Source of the DNA: Pseudomonas sp. PGPPP3
GTDB lineage: Bacteria; Pseudomonadota; Gammaproteobacteria; Pseudomonadales; Pseudomonadaceae
Direction of reading: 5' to 3'
Assembly (NCBI GenBank): GCA_002256055.1
Contig: NKIE01000015.1
Span: 1-7,379 of the forward strand
DNA: 7,379 nucleotides
Position numbers and translations under genes: made by a program. Of this stretch, positions 1-6,916 are shown in pieces. Every line of letters begins with the position of its first letter. The stretch's first letter is position 1. The notes beneath the pieces are model-generated. The model saw nothing but the letters and a program-made list of their open reading frames with translations. It did not search any database and was not told the origin of the DNA.

Positions 1-398
1 TCAGAGAGCTGCTGCGCAACCCTCAACAAGGGCCTGGCAAGCATGGCGCACAGGCGCGCCAGCGCCGCCGCCAACTGCTCGGCCGGCACCTCGCAGAAGT
101 AATCGGTATGTCGCGCCTGGGTCGAGGCATTGAGCTGCCCGCCGCAAGCCTGGACAAAGGGCATCAGGCGCTGCTCGCCGCTGTAGTCGGCGCAGTCGAG
201 AAACAGCAGATGTTCGAGAAAATGCGCCAAGCCAGGGTACTCGGCCGCTTCATCATGACTGCCCGCCGCCACCCGCACACTGATCGCCGCCTGAGCACTG
301 CCCGCCTGACTGAGCACAACCACCTGCAGCCCATTGGCCAGGCGCGTGCAAACCGGCGTGGCAACCGAGACGGCAGATGATGGCGAACTGATGGACAT
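1..398 (-). CDS. pqqF: PqqF-like M16 zinc metallopeptidase, N-terminal part
   Basis: This is the first 132 codons of a gene that runs off the left edge with its frame still open. The translation shows the N-terminal lobe of an M16 (pitrilysin/insulinase) peptidase. A strand reading TRLANGLQVVVLSQ (about residues 18-31) leads to AGSHDE and then GLAHFLEHLLF, which contains the inverted zinc motif HxxEH. It is followed by GGQLNASTQARHTDYFCEVP, the usual M16 segment after the metal site. The wording is closest to PqqF of pseudomonads, the protease that with PqqG-type partners trims the PqqA peptide during pyrroloquinoline quinone synthesis. The ATG at 398-396 is the first start after an in-frame stop at 434-432, but its ribosome binding site is poor. 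The gene is transcribed away from the glycosyltransferase. Another M16 peptidase is possible because the C-terminal half and the pqq neighbours are outside the window. Confidence 0.85.
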   Translation of the reverse strand, partial: MSISSPSSAVSVATPVCTRLANGLQVVVLSQAGSAQAAISVRVAAGSHDEAAEYPGLAHFLEHLLFLDCADYSGEQRLMPFVQACGGQLNASTQARHTDYFCEVPAEQLAAALARLCAMLARPLLRVAQQLS

Positions 399-463
399 GA
401 CGGAGCGTGGCCCTGGCGGAGTGCGGCACGCTCAGCATCGCCCCCCGCGTCTGGCGATTCAAT

Positions 464-477
464 AGTGCTTTAGCACT
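464..477. promoter_or_regulatory. 14-base palindrome in the pqqF leader
   Basis: AGTGCTTTAGCACT has two perfectly complementary 6-base arms around a central TT. It lies 66 bases upstream of the pqqF start codon. It could be a small operator for a dimeric regulator or a short RNA hairpin. There is no T-run after it on either strand, so it is not an intrinsic terminator. The structure is seen in the sequence; any function is inference. Confidence 0.25.
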
Positions 478-781
478 GCGTTCATGGGGAACCTCATTAA
501 GCCGCGTACGCAGCACCGACCACCAGCGAGGGCTCATGTCTCCTCGCGAAGCAGATCCGTCAAGCCACGGAAGCATGTAACAAACTGCAGCATATTTTCA
601 CTCGAACTGCGGTGCAAAAATGGAGTCAACTGAGTAGAAACGCCCATGAAATAAAAATCAGATATAACCAATAACTAAGGTTCAAATCTTAAAGACAACC
701 ACCACGGACAATTAACTGGCACGCAAAAACAGCCGACACCCAAAAATCTCTTAAACGCCCACTGCCGCCGACATATCATTT

Positions 782-785
782 GGAG
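782..785 (+). promoter_or_regulatory. Ribosome binding site of the glycosyltransferase
   Basis: GGAG (within TGGAGTTATAGGCG) ends 9 bases before the ATG at 795. This supports that codon as the start of the glycosyltransferase gene. Confidence 0.65.
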
Positions 786-794
786 TTATAGGCG

Positions 795-1601
795 ATGAAA
801 GCCTCTGAATCACCCCACGAACAAAACCCAGAATTCAGCATTGCACTGGTGAACTACAAGACACTTGAGCTCACCAAAACCTGCTTAAATTTATTGCAGC
901 AGCACTTGGGTAATAATCGCATTCCGATCTGGGTGGTTGATAACGGCTCAAATGATGACAGCGTGGAGTATCTTCGAACGCTTGAGTGGATTAAATTAAT
1001 CGAGCGCACTCCCACAGACGGTGAGGCAGGACATATCGCACACGGTAAAGCCCTAGACATGATTCTAGATCGCGTCGATACCGACTATCTATTCCTGCTG
1101 CACACCGACACCTTTATCTTCGATAAAGAAGTGTTCGCAATGATGCTAAATAAATGCACAAAAAAACCAAACACCATTGCCGTAGGTTGCACCGAGCAAA
1201 TAGATCGAGGCATTATCAGAACGGCCTGGCGATTTACCTCTCGTTTTTTCAAGCACTACTTCAGGCGTTTAAAAATCGCCCTTCACCTGCCGTCAAAAAC
1301 ACCGAAAGCATACAGAGAAACGCACCTAAAAAGCTTCTGCACGCTGTGGAACTGCAAGCTAATCAAACAAAATGGCTTGCACTTTTTGATGGACAATCGG
1401 GTTCCCGGATACACCCTGCAAGACCGTACAACCGAACTAGGCTACAACATTGAGTTTATATCTGCGCACAAACTCTTCAAATACTTGGACCACATCCAGT
1501 CTGGCACGGTCGCTGCGGCGGGGGGGTATTCACCCACCCATCGAAGAACAAAAATGTACAACGAGATCACCAAGCGCCTAAGCGACGCCCAAGCGAAATA
1601 A
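795..1601 (+). CDS. Family 2 glycosyltransferase (GT-A fold)
   Basis: This is a 268-residue soluble protein with the features of GT2 glycosyltransferases. A nucleotide-binding start FSIALVNYK (14-22) is followed by WVVDNGSND (46-54), the signature Asp-Asn-x-Ser segment. LFLLHTDTFI (99-108) sits where the metal-binding DxD motif lies; here it reads H103-T-D105-T. A later GYTLQD (205-210) could supply the catalytic acidic residue, and H233 in YLDHIQSGT resembles the C-terminal His of the family. No signal peptide or membrane segment is seen, so it should act in the cytoplasm on an activated sugar. It lies 30 bases upstream of an oxygenase on the same strand, with a similar low GC content unlike either flank, which suggests joint acquisition. 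A run of seven Gs lies near its 3' end. Family assignment is firm; donor, acceptor and pathway (O-antigen, exopolysaccharide or protein glycan) cannot be told. Confidence 0.88.
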   Translation: MKASESPHEQNPEFSIALVNYKTLELTKTCLNLLQQHLGNNRIPIWVVDNGSNDDSVEYLRTLEWIKLIERTPTDGEAGHIAHGKALDMILDRVDTDYLFLLHTDTFIFDKEVFAMMLNKCTKKPNTIAVGCTEQIDRGIIRTAWRFTSRFFKHYFRRLKIALHLPSKTPKAYRETHLKSFCTLWNCKLIKQNGLHFLMDNRVPGYTLQDRTTELGYNIEFISAHKLFKYLDHIQSGTVAAAGGYSPTHRRTKMYNEITKRLSDAQAK

Positions 1602-1621
1602 GATTATCGACCGCAGATCAT

Positions 1622-1626
1622 TGGAG
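1622..1626 (+). promoter_or_regulatory. Ribosome binding site of the oxygenase
   Basis: TGGAG sits 5 bases before the ATG at 1632, inside the 30-base gap after the glycosyltransferase stop. It fixes the start and fits co-translation of the pair from one message. Confidence 0.6.
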
Positions 1627-1631
1627 CCGTA

Positions 1632-2441
1632 ATGAAGCACATCCCAGCAGAACTACCAATCCGCATGACCCCAGATCTGGACTTTGACTTAGACGCCGCT
1701 GGTAAATTGGGCGAAGCCCACGCCACGGCCTACCGCCAGGCCACACCATTCCCGCATATCGCCATCGACGACTTTCTGCCGAAAGAGCTTATTGCCAGTA
1801 TCTGCGCACACTTTCCAAGCGAGATAACTAACAACGAGACATTTTATGAGCGTGGTTATAAAGGCCAGCACAAACGACAAATCAACCCCAACCAATGCGA
1901 CCCACATTTAAGAAATATTTTTTACGCTTTCAACTCTGCACCAATGCTGGAATTTCTCGAAAAATTAACCGGCATCGAGGGCTTAATACCCGACCCCTAC
2001 TTTACCGGCGGCGGACTACACGAAACGAAAACCGGTGGCTTTCTCGGTGTACACTCAGATTTCAGACTGAACAAAAAGCTGAACATTGAGCGCCGACTGA
2101 ACGCCATCATCTACCTAAATGAAGACTGGAAAGAGGAGTACGGCGGCAACCTGGAACTTTGGGATGTAAAGATGAAAACATGCCTAAAGAAAATCCTCCC
2201 CATTTATAACCGCTGCGTCATCTTCAACACAGACCAAAACAGCAACCACGGACACCCAGAACCGTTAAACACACCCGAACATATATCACGCAGATCCATT
2301 GCCCTTTACTACTACACTGCCTTCGCTTCGAAAATAGACCCATCACAAAGAAACAAGACACACTACAAACCAAGGCCTAAAGATCTGCTAAGCATTCGTT
2401 ACCACATGAGCAAGATATTCAAAAAAAACAAGAATAAATAA
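1632..2441 (+). CDS. 2-oxoglutarate/Fe(II)-dependent oxygenase
   Basis: This 269-residue protein has the jelly-roll iron site of the 2OG-Fe(II) oxygenase superfamily (prolyl 4-hydroxylase-like, PF13640 type). GVHSDF (139-144) gives the His141-x-Asp143 pair. RLNAIIYLNEDW (155-166) and YGGNLELWD (170-178) are the usual strands after it. NHGHP (205-209) provides the third ligand, most likely His206. RRSIALYYYT (220-229) carries the arginine expected to bind the 2-oxoglutarate carboxylate. All residues needed for catalysis appear present, so an active hydroxylase is expected. The N-terminal FPHIAIDDFLP (40-50) is typical of members found in polysaccharide and secondary-metabolite clusters. The C-terminus is lysine-rich and encoded by an A-rich tract with eight As at 2421-2428. 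As partner of the glycosyltransferase it may hydroxylate a sugar, lipid or peptide of the same product; this is inference. Confidence 0.88.
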   Translation: MKHIPAELPIRMTPDLDFDLDAAGKLGEAHATAYRQATPFPHIAIDDFLPKELIASICAHFPSEITNNETFYERGYKGQHKRQINPNQCDPHLRNIFYAFNSAPMLEFLEKLTGIEGLIPDPYFTGGGLHETKTGGFLGVHSDFRLNKKLNIERRLNAIIYLNEDWKEEYGGNLELWDVKMKTCLKKILPIYNRCVIFNTDQNSNHGHPEPLNTPEHISRRSIALYYYTAFASKIDPSQRNKTHYKPRPKDLLSIRYHMSKIFKKNKNK

Positions 2442-2496
2442 CGCACCACTCGAGCATTACTTACAGACGTCCAGAACACTCAACCCACACGAAAGT

Positions 2497-2548
2497 TTGC
2501 GAGAACTGCCAACCAGCGAGATCTGCCTTTTAGCGCTAACACTCGCAA
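2497..2548. terminator. Nested inverted repeats at the convergent gene junction
   Basis: TTGCGAG (2497-2503) is matched by CTCGCAA (2542-2548), and between them lies a perfect 10-base palindrome, TTAGCGCTAA (2530-2539). The structure sits in the 133-base gap (2442-2574) where the oxygenase and cobS genes end facing each other, so a transcription-ending role on one or both strands is plausible. A short TTTT precedes the palindrome on the plus strand, which on the minus strand becomes AAAA. Neither strand has the strong stem plus T-run of a classical intrinsic terminator, so the call is weak. Nothing else is seen in this gap. Confidence 0.25.
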
Positions 2549-2574
2549 CAACAGTAAGTCGACATGGTTCGAGC

Positions 2575-3309
2575 TCAGCTATTCAACGCCAACAGCAGCA
2601 AAACCGCTGCCTCCGCCAGTTCCACCAAAGCACCCGCAGTGTCGCCGGTGGTGCCACCCAGGCGTTGGCACATCAGCCGGCGCAGGCCGGCGAACAACAA
2701 CAGCGCCGTCAGCATGGCCAGTACGCCCAGCCAGCCCGCGAGCAGCACCAGCAACAGGGCGTGGCCGACCAGCCACCAGGGCAGCTCAGCGCGTGGCAGG
2801 TGCATAGCGAGCAGTGCGCCGAGACCGCCGGGGCGCACATAAGGGGTGCTGAAAAACAGCAGCGGCAGGAGACCGCGGGCAATCCACGGTGCCAGCAACA
2901 GGGCCAGGGGCTGATCAGTCTGCAGCAAGGTCAGCAGCGCGGCGAACTTGAGCAGCAACAGCAGCACCAGCACCACCACGGCAATCGGCCCACTGCGCGG
3001 GTCCTGCATGATCACCAGAGTACGTTCGCGGTCGCCAAAGCCGCCGGCCCAGGCATCGGCACTGTCGGCCAGGCCATCGAGGTGCAAACCGCCTGTCAGG
3101 CCAACCCAGAGGATCAGCAACAAGGCCGCCTGCAAGGCCGGCGCCACGCCCTGTAGCGCCAACTGCGCGCTCAGCAACACAGCGCCGAGCAACAGCCCGA
3201 CCAGCGGATAGCTGAGCAACGAACGCCCTACAGCAGCCGGCGCCGGCATGCCCGGCAGACTGATCGGCAGGCGAGTGAGAAACTGCAGAGCAATCAGGAA
3301 AGCCGACAC
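2575..3309 (-). CDS. cobS: Adenosylcobinamide-GDP ribazoletransferase (cobalamin synthase)
   Basis: CobS (CobV in the P. denitrificans naming) joins adenosylcobinamide-GDP to alpha-ribazole phosphate at the inner membrane, forming adenosylcobalamin 5'-phosphate. The 244-residue length is normal for the family. Visible hallmarks are the N-terminal [10 protein letters not shown] (6-15), the acidic metal-binding stretch GGLHLDGLADSADAW (73-87, with D78, D82 and D85), MQDPRSGPIA (101-110), and the C-terminal GGTTGDTAGALVELAE (218-233). Long leucine/valine/alanine runs (about 37-70, 109-131, 135-154, 180-209, 230-243) indicate a multi-pass membrane protein. The start is a GTG at 3309, chosen because it places the conserved N-terminus correctly; the next Met is residue 21, inside the conserved region. 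It overlaps the end of the phosphatase gene by 16 bases and has only a weak ribosome binding site, so it probably depends on coupling. It is the last gene of the operon. Confidence 0.95.
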   Translation of the reverse strand: MSAFLIALQFLTRLPISLPGMPAPAAVGRSLLSYPLVGLLLGAVLLSAQLALQGVAPALQAALLLILWVGLTGGLHLDGLADSADAWAGGFGDRERTLVIMQDPRSGPIAVVVLVLLLLLKFAALLTLLQTDQPLALLLAPWIARGLLPLLFFSTPYVRPGGLGALLAMHLPRAELPWWLVGHALLLVLLAGWLGVLAMLTALLLFAGLRRLMCQRLGGTTGDTAGALVELAEAAVLLLLALNS

Positions 3310-3881
3310 GGCGCCACTTCGCTGAGTTCACCGGCCACGCAGCGCACACCCAGCAGACTGGCGTGGGGCACTTCGACTTGCAGCAGTTGCGCCTCCGGCA
3401 GGCCACGAGCACGGGCCAGCAGCAGGCGCATGACCCCGCCATGGGTGACAACCAGCACACGCTGGCCGGCCAGTTCTTCACTCAAGCGCGTCACGGCACC
3501 GAGCACCCTGTTGGCAAACTCGCGCACCGGCTCGCCGGCTGGTGGGGTGTAACCGTAGGGATTGGTCCAGAACTGGCCCAGCGCGTGCTCGTCCTCGAAC
3601 AGAATCTCGGCGGCGTTACGCCCTTCCCAGTCGCCAAAATGCAGTTCGCGCAGATCGGCCTCTATGCGCAGCGGCAACCCACGAGCGGCGGCCAGCTGCT
3701 CGGCGAACAACCGGCAACGCTGCAGCGGCGAACTGATCACCAAGTCCCAGCCACCAAAATCGGCCACGGCCTGCTGCATCTGGGTCTGACCGAGTTCGGT
3801 CAGGGCATCATCGAGACTGCCGCGAAAGCCGCTGCCGCCGGTGGTTTCACCGTGGCGCAATAAATCTAGGTGGAAGTTCAT
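3294..3881 (-). CDS. cobC: Alpha-ribazole phosphatase (histidine phosphatase family)
   Basis: This 195-residue phosphohistidine phosphatase removes the 5'-phosphate from alpha-ribazole phosphate or adenosylcobalamin phosphate, the late dephosphorylation step of the nucleotide loop. LLRHGET (7-13) holds the phospho-accepting His10 in the RHG motif. SSPLQRC (50-56) carries the second phosphate-pocket arginine. [11 protein letters not shown] (77-87) has the likely acid Glu79, and VVTHGG (144-149) the second catalytic His147. The open frame extends further upstream, but the start at 3881 fits the family N-terminus, has CGGAG 8 bases upstream, and overlaps the cobT stop as ATGA. The name follows Salmonella usage and must not be confused with the aminotransferase called CobC in P. 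denitrificans. Other phosphoglycerate-mutase-like roles are possible for the fold, but the operon position makes this one by far the likeliest. Confidence 0.92.
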   Translation of the reverse strand: MNFHLDLLRHGETTGGSGFRGSLDDALTELGQTQMQQAVADFGGWDLVISSPLQRCRLFAEQLAAARGLPLRIEADLRELHFGDWEGRNAAEILFEDEHALGQFWTNPYGYTPPAGEPVREFANRVLGAVTRLSEELAGQRVLVVTHGGVMRLLLARARGLPEAQLLQVEVPHASLLGVRCVAGELSEVAPCRLS

Positions 3882-4936
3882 GCTTGCCGCTCCGTGACTG
3901 CTGCTTGTTGAAAGGTGGCCATACCCGCGTGCAGCTCGCAGGCCAGCTTGATCAGGGGTAAGGCCAGGGCCGCACCGCTGCCCTCGCCCAAGCGCAGGCC
4001 CAGGTCGAGAATCGGTTGCGCCTGCACGCTGTCCAGCAAGGCGGCGTGCCCCGGTTCGGCGCCGGCATGGGCGAACAGCAGCCAGGGCGCGCAGGCCGGG
4101 TTCAGGCGCAGCGCACACAGCGCCGCCGCGGTGCAGATAAAGCCATCCACCAGGGCCGGGATGCCCGCCAGGGCGCAGGCCAGATAAGCGCCACTCAGCG
4201 CCGCCAACTCAAAACCGCCGACCCGCCGTAGCGCCTCGAAAGGCTCAGCCAACTGGCTGCCATGCAACGCCAGCGCGCCTTCGATGACTGCTTGTTTGTG
4301 CGCCACGCCGGCCGGATCCAGCCCAGTGCCAGGGCCGACTAATTGCGCGGGCGTCGCATCGCTCAGCGCGCAAGCCAGGGCGGTGGCAGCCGTGGTGTTA
4401 CCGATACCCATCTCGCCGGCAAGAAACAGATCGGCATTAATGGCCTGCGCACGCAACAGCGCATCGCGGCCGGCAGCCAGGGCCAGCTGGCATTGTTCAA
4501 CGCTCATCGCCGGGCCCTGAGCAAAATTCGCCGTGCCGGCCCCCAGGCGCAGATGGCGCACGCCGGGCAATTCCAGGTTGAGGTCGATAGTGCCCAGATC
4601 CACCACTTCCAGCGGGATCTGCTGTACCCGCGCCAGCACACTGACCGCCGCGCCGCCGGCGACAAAGTTGTGCAGCATCTGCGCGGTCACCGCCTGCGGA
4701 TAGGCCGACACGCCCTCCGCCACCACGCCGTGATCGCCGGCAAACAAGCTCAGCCACGGCCGCTCAATCTGCGGCTGCTCGCGGCCCTGCAGGCCGGCTA
4801 GCTGAATGGCAATGGCTTCCAGCTGGCCCAGGGCCCCGGCCGGTTTGGTCAGCTGCGCTTGCCGCGCACGGGCAGCGGCCGTAGCGACGCTATCGGGCTG
4901 GCGACAAGCGCCCTGCCACCACTGTGGTTGGCTCAT
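3878..4936 (-). CDS. cobT: Nicotinate-nucleotide--dimethylbenzimidazole phosphoribosyltransferase
   Basis: CobT transfers phosphoribose from nicotinate mononucleotide to 5,6-dimethylbenzimidazole, giving alpha-ribazole phosphate, the lower-ligand half used by CobS. The 352-residue length matches the family. Signatures are [12 protein letters not shown] (29-40), [16 protein letters not shown] (65-80), [15 protein letters not shown] (173-187), GPGTGLD (201-207) and [13 protein letters not shown] (314-326), where Glu318 corresponds to the catalytic base described for the Salmonella enzyme (Glu317). The reading frame is open 20 codons further upstream, but that part would lie inside cobU. The ATG at 4936 overlaps the cobU stop as ATGA and has AAGGAA 7 bases before it. 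The gene ends in another ATGA overlap with cobC. It is expected to be a soluble cytoplasmic enzyme, and no defect is seen. Confidence 0.96.
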   Translation of the reverse strand: MSQPQWWQGACRQPDSVATAAARARQAQLTKPAGALGQLEAIAIQLAGLQGREQPQIERPWLSLFAGDHGVVAEGVSAYPQAVTAQMLHNFVAGGAAVSVLARVQQIPLEVVDLGTIDLNLELPGVRHLRLGAGTANFAQGPAMSVEQCQLALAAGRDALLRAQAINADLFLAGEMGIGNTTAATALACALSDATPAQLVGPGTGLDPAGVAHKQAVIEGALALHGSQLAEPFEALRRVGGFELAALSGAYLACALAGIPALVDGFICTAAALCALRLNPACAPWLLFAHAGAEPGHAALLDSVQAQPILDLGLRLGEGSGAALALPLIKLACELHAGMATFQQAAVTERQA

Positions 4937-5454
4937 AACGGCGTTCCTTTGAGCAGCATGGGCAGCCCGGCGACGGTAAACACCACCCGCTGGCAACGTT
5001 CGGCGATGGCCTGATGCAGCCAGCCGGCCTCATCGACATAGCGGCGGGTCAGCTCGCCCATCGGCACCACGCCAAGACCGCTTTCGTTACTGACCAGAAT
5101 GATTCGTCCCGGCAACTCAGACAGGCCATCGAGCAGGGCTTCGCGCTCGGCAATCAAGCGTGCTTCGTCTTCGAGCATCAGCAGATTGGTCAGCCACAGG
5201 GTCAAGCAATCGACCAGCAGGCATCGCTCGGCATTGGCCGACTCACGCAGCACCCGCGCCAACTCGATAGGCTCCTCGATCAGCGCCCACTCGGCCGGGC
5301 GCCGCTCACGATGCAGGCGAATGCGGCTGCTCATCTCACCGTCCAGTGCCTGGCTGGTGGCGATATAGGTCACTGCCAAGCCACTGTCCGCCGCCAGTTT
5401 TTCCGCTAAGCGGCTTTTGCCGGAACGGGCGCCGCCGAGAATCAGTTCACGCAT
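4933..5454 (-). CDS. cobU: Adenosylcobinamide kinase / adenosylcobinamide-phosphate guanylyltransferase
   Basis: CobU (CobP in P. denitrificans) phosphorylates adenosylcobinamide and then transfers GMP to it, activating the corrinoid for CobS. The 173 residues contain the P-loop GGARSGKS (7-14), [11 protein letters not shown] (31-41), and [13 protein letters not shown] (44-56), whose His48 is the likely guanylylated residue. [14 protein letters not shown] (79-92) has the Walker-B-like Asp82, and [11 protein letters not shown] (121-131) is the usual later motif. All match the family in order and spacing. The open frame continues upstream into cobQ, but [14 protein letters not shown] at 5454 is the typical N-terminus. 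The start overlaps the cobQ stop by 8 bases (ATGCGTGA) with little Shine-Dalgarno sequence, so translation is probably coupled. The stop overlaps cobT as ATGA. Confidence 0.96.
   Translation of the reverse strand: MRELILGGARSGKSRLAEKLAADSGLAVTYIATSQALDGEMSSRIRLHRERRPAEWALIEEPIELARVLRESANAERCLLVDCLTLWLTNLLMLEDEARLIAEREALLDGLSELPGRIILVSNESGLGVVPMGELTRRYVDEAGWLHQAIAERCQRVVFTVAGLPMLLKGTPL
4944..4949 (-). promoter_or_regulatory. Ribosome binding site that decides the cobT start
   Basis: On the minus strand AAGGAA lies 7 bases before the ATG at 4936, within the end of cobU. It supports this internal ATG over the more upstream ATG of the same open frame at 4996. Confidence 0.65.
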
Positions 5455-6916
5455 GATCAAGCCCACATAAGTCGGCCAATTTGCCGGTGTCCAGATGCGC
5501 CTCGACCAGATCGGCCAGGCGCTCGATATCCCGCTCACGCAGGCCGTGGTAATCAAACGCCTGCACCTCGACCAGCCCAGCCCAGCGCAACAAAGCGCTG
5601 CAAGCTGCGGGCGTTTCGAACAGACCATGCAGATAAGTGCCGAGTACCTGAGCGTCGGCACTCAGCGCACCGTCGCTGCGCCCGGTGTCCAACTGCACGG
5701 CGCCCTGACTCAGCGCTGGGCCGCTGCTAACGCCGGCATGAATCTCATAACCACTAACCGGCGCGTCTTCCAGGCACAGTCGGCCCTGTACGGTGCGCAG
5801 TTGTTTTTCCGCTTCCAGCACCGTACTGAACTCCAGCAAACCCAGCCCGGCACTGCTGCCCGGCGCACCTTCCAGCCCCAGCGGGTCGTCGATGCGCGTG
5901 CCAAGCATCTGTAAGCCGCCGCAAATCCCCAACAGCTTGCCGCCGTAACGCAGGTGGCGTTGCAGCGCCGCCTCCCAGCCATTGGCGCGCAAGAAGGCCA
6001 GGTCGGCGCGCACGCTCTTCGAGCCGGGCAGGATGATCAGGTCAGCTGGCGGTATCGCTGCACCTGGGCCGATAAACTGCAGATCGACCTGCGGGTGCAG
6101 GCGCAGCGGGTCGAAGTCAGTGTGATTGCTGATGCGCGGCAACACCGGCACCACGACTTTCAGTACCCGCTCAGCCTTGCCCGCCTGGCGCTGATCGATG
6201 CCGTCTTCGGCTTCAAGATGCAGGTTGTGCAGATACGGCAGCACGCCGAGCACCGGCTTGCCGGTACGCGCTTCCAGCCAGTCCAGCCCGGGTTGCAGCA
6301 AAGCAATGTCGCCGCGAAAGCGGTTGATCACGAAGCCTTTAACCCGCGCCTGCTCACTCGGCGAAAGCAGTTCCAGGGTGCCAACCAGGTGGGCAAACAC
6401 CCCGCCCTTGTCGATGTCGGCGATGATAATCACGGGGCAATCCACCGCCTCGGCAAAGCCCATATTGGCGATGTCGTTGGCGCGCAGATTGATCTCCGCC
6501 GGCGAGCCGGCGCCCTCAACCATCACCACCGCATAGTTACTGCTTAGGCGTTGATGGGATTCCAGCACCGCCGCCATCGCGACCTTCTTGTAGTCGTGAT
6601 AGGTACCGGCCTGCATATTGGCCACAGCCCGACCGTGGATAATCACCTGGGCGCCAGTGTCGGAATTGGGCTTGAGCAGCACCGGATTCATGTCGGTGTG
6701 CGGTGCCAGCCCCGCCGCTTGCGCCTGCACCGCCTGGGCGCGGCCGATCTCGCCGCCCTCGGTCGTCACCGCTGAATTGAGCGCCATGTTCTGCGGTTTG
6801 AACGGCACCACGGCCCCGTCCTGACGCGCCAGCCAGCGGCACAGAGCGGTCACCAGAGTGCTCTTACCGGCATCGGAGGTGGTGCCTTGCACCATCAAGG
6901 TGGCGGCGACTTTCAT
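5447..6916 (-). CDS. cobQ: Cobyric acid synthase, glutamine-hydrolysing
   Basis: CobQ amidates four side chains (b, d, e and g) of adenosylcobyrinic acid a,c-diamide using glutamine and ATP, giving adenosylcobyric acid. The 489 residues are normal for the family. The N-terminal dethiobiotin-synthetase-like ATPase domain begins [13 protein letters not shown] (8-20, P-loop) and continues with [12 protein letters not shown] (37-48), [15 protein letters not shown] (131-145) and [15 protein letters not shown] (166-180). The C-terminal class I glutamine amidotransferase domain shows [14 protein letters not shown] (296-309), [12 protein letters not shown] (328-339) with nucleophile Cys332, SGYEIHAG (388-395) and GTYLHGLFE (426-434) with His430. 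The frame is open 16 codons further upstream inside cobD, but the ATG at 6916 has GGGGAG 6 bases before it, overlaps the cobD stop as ATGA, and gives the family N-terminus. It is cytoplasmic and intact. Confidence 0.97.
   Translation of the reverse strand: MKVAATLMVQGTTSDAGKSTLVTALCRWLARQDGAVVPFKPQNMALNSAVTTEGGEIGRAQAVQAQAAGLAPHTDMNPVLLKPNSDTGAQVIIHGRAVANMQAGTYHDYKKVAMAAVLESHQRLSSNYAVVMVEGAGSPAEINLRANDIANMGFAEAVDCPVIIIADIDKGGVFAHLVGTLELLSPSEQARVKGFVINRFRGDIALLQPGLDWLEARTGKPVLGVLPYLHNLHLEAEDGIDQRQAGKAERVLKVVVPVLPRISNHTDFDPLRLHPQVDLQFIGPGAAIPPADLIILPGSKSVRADLAFLRANGWEAALQRHLRYGGKLLGICGGLQMLGTRIDDPLGLEGAPGSSAGLGLLEFSTVLEAEKQLRTVQGRLCLEDAPVSGYEIHAGVSSGPALSQGAVQLDTGRSDGALSADAQVLGTYLHGLFETPAACSALLRWAGLVEVQAFDYHGLRERDIERLADLVEAHLDTGKLADLCGLDHA

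Larger units (their letters stand above)
399..794. other. Intergenic region between divergent pqqF and glycosyltransferase genes
   Basis: This is 396 bases with no convincing gene. From 399 to about 575 it is GC-rich like pqqF, and read on the minus strand it forms the pqqF leader, with a 14-base palindrome at 464-477 and a tiny possible leader ORF at 459-497. From about 580 to 794 it is AT-rich like the glycosyltransferase downstream, so the change of composition falls inside the spacer. It should hold promoters for both directions, but I found no hexamer pair at good spacing that I would defend on either strand. No tRNA, riboswitch, terminator with a T-run, or transposon end was seen. Confidence 0.7.

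Noticed and set aside
717..733. TGGCACG resembling the -24 half of a sigma-54 promoter upstream of the glycosyltransferase
   Set aside because: The required -12 element (TTGC-like) is absent at the proper spacing; the sequence there reads AACAG.
751..779. TTAAAC and TATCAT with 17-base spacing as a sigma-70 promoter
   Set aside because: The -35 matches only 3 of 6 bases, and the predicted transcript start near 786 would fall after the ribosome binding site at 782-785, leaving a leader without it.
2421..2428. Eight-A tract at the 3' end of the oxygenase gene as a slippage switch
   Set aside because: It lies within the last few codons, downstream of all catalytic residues, so a frameshift would change only the lysine-rich tail.
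601..2573. CTCGAAC (601-607) and GTTCGAG (2567-2573) as inverted ends of a mobile element around the low-GC cassette
   Set aside because: A 7-base match across 2 kb is at chance level. There is no transposase, no longer terminal repeat and no visible target-site duplication.
2497..3156. Glutamine-rich 219-residue plus-strand ORF across cobS
   Set aside because: It is the antisense of leucine codons (CTG read as CAG) in cobS, whose own frame has clear family motifs. The glutamine richness is a by-product of that.
3363..6547. Several plus-strand ORFs of 100-200 codons opposite cobC, cobT, cobU and cobQ
   Set aside because: All are antisense shadows in high-GC DNA. They lack domain motifs, and the minus-strand genes are unambiguous.
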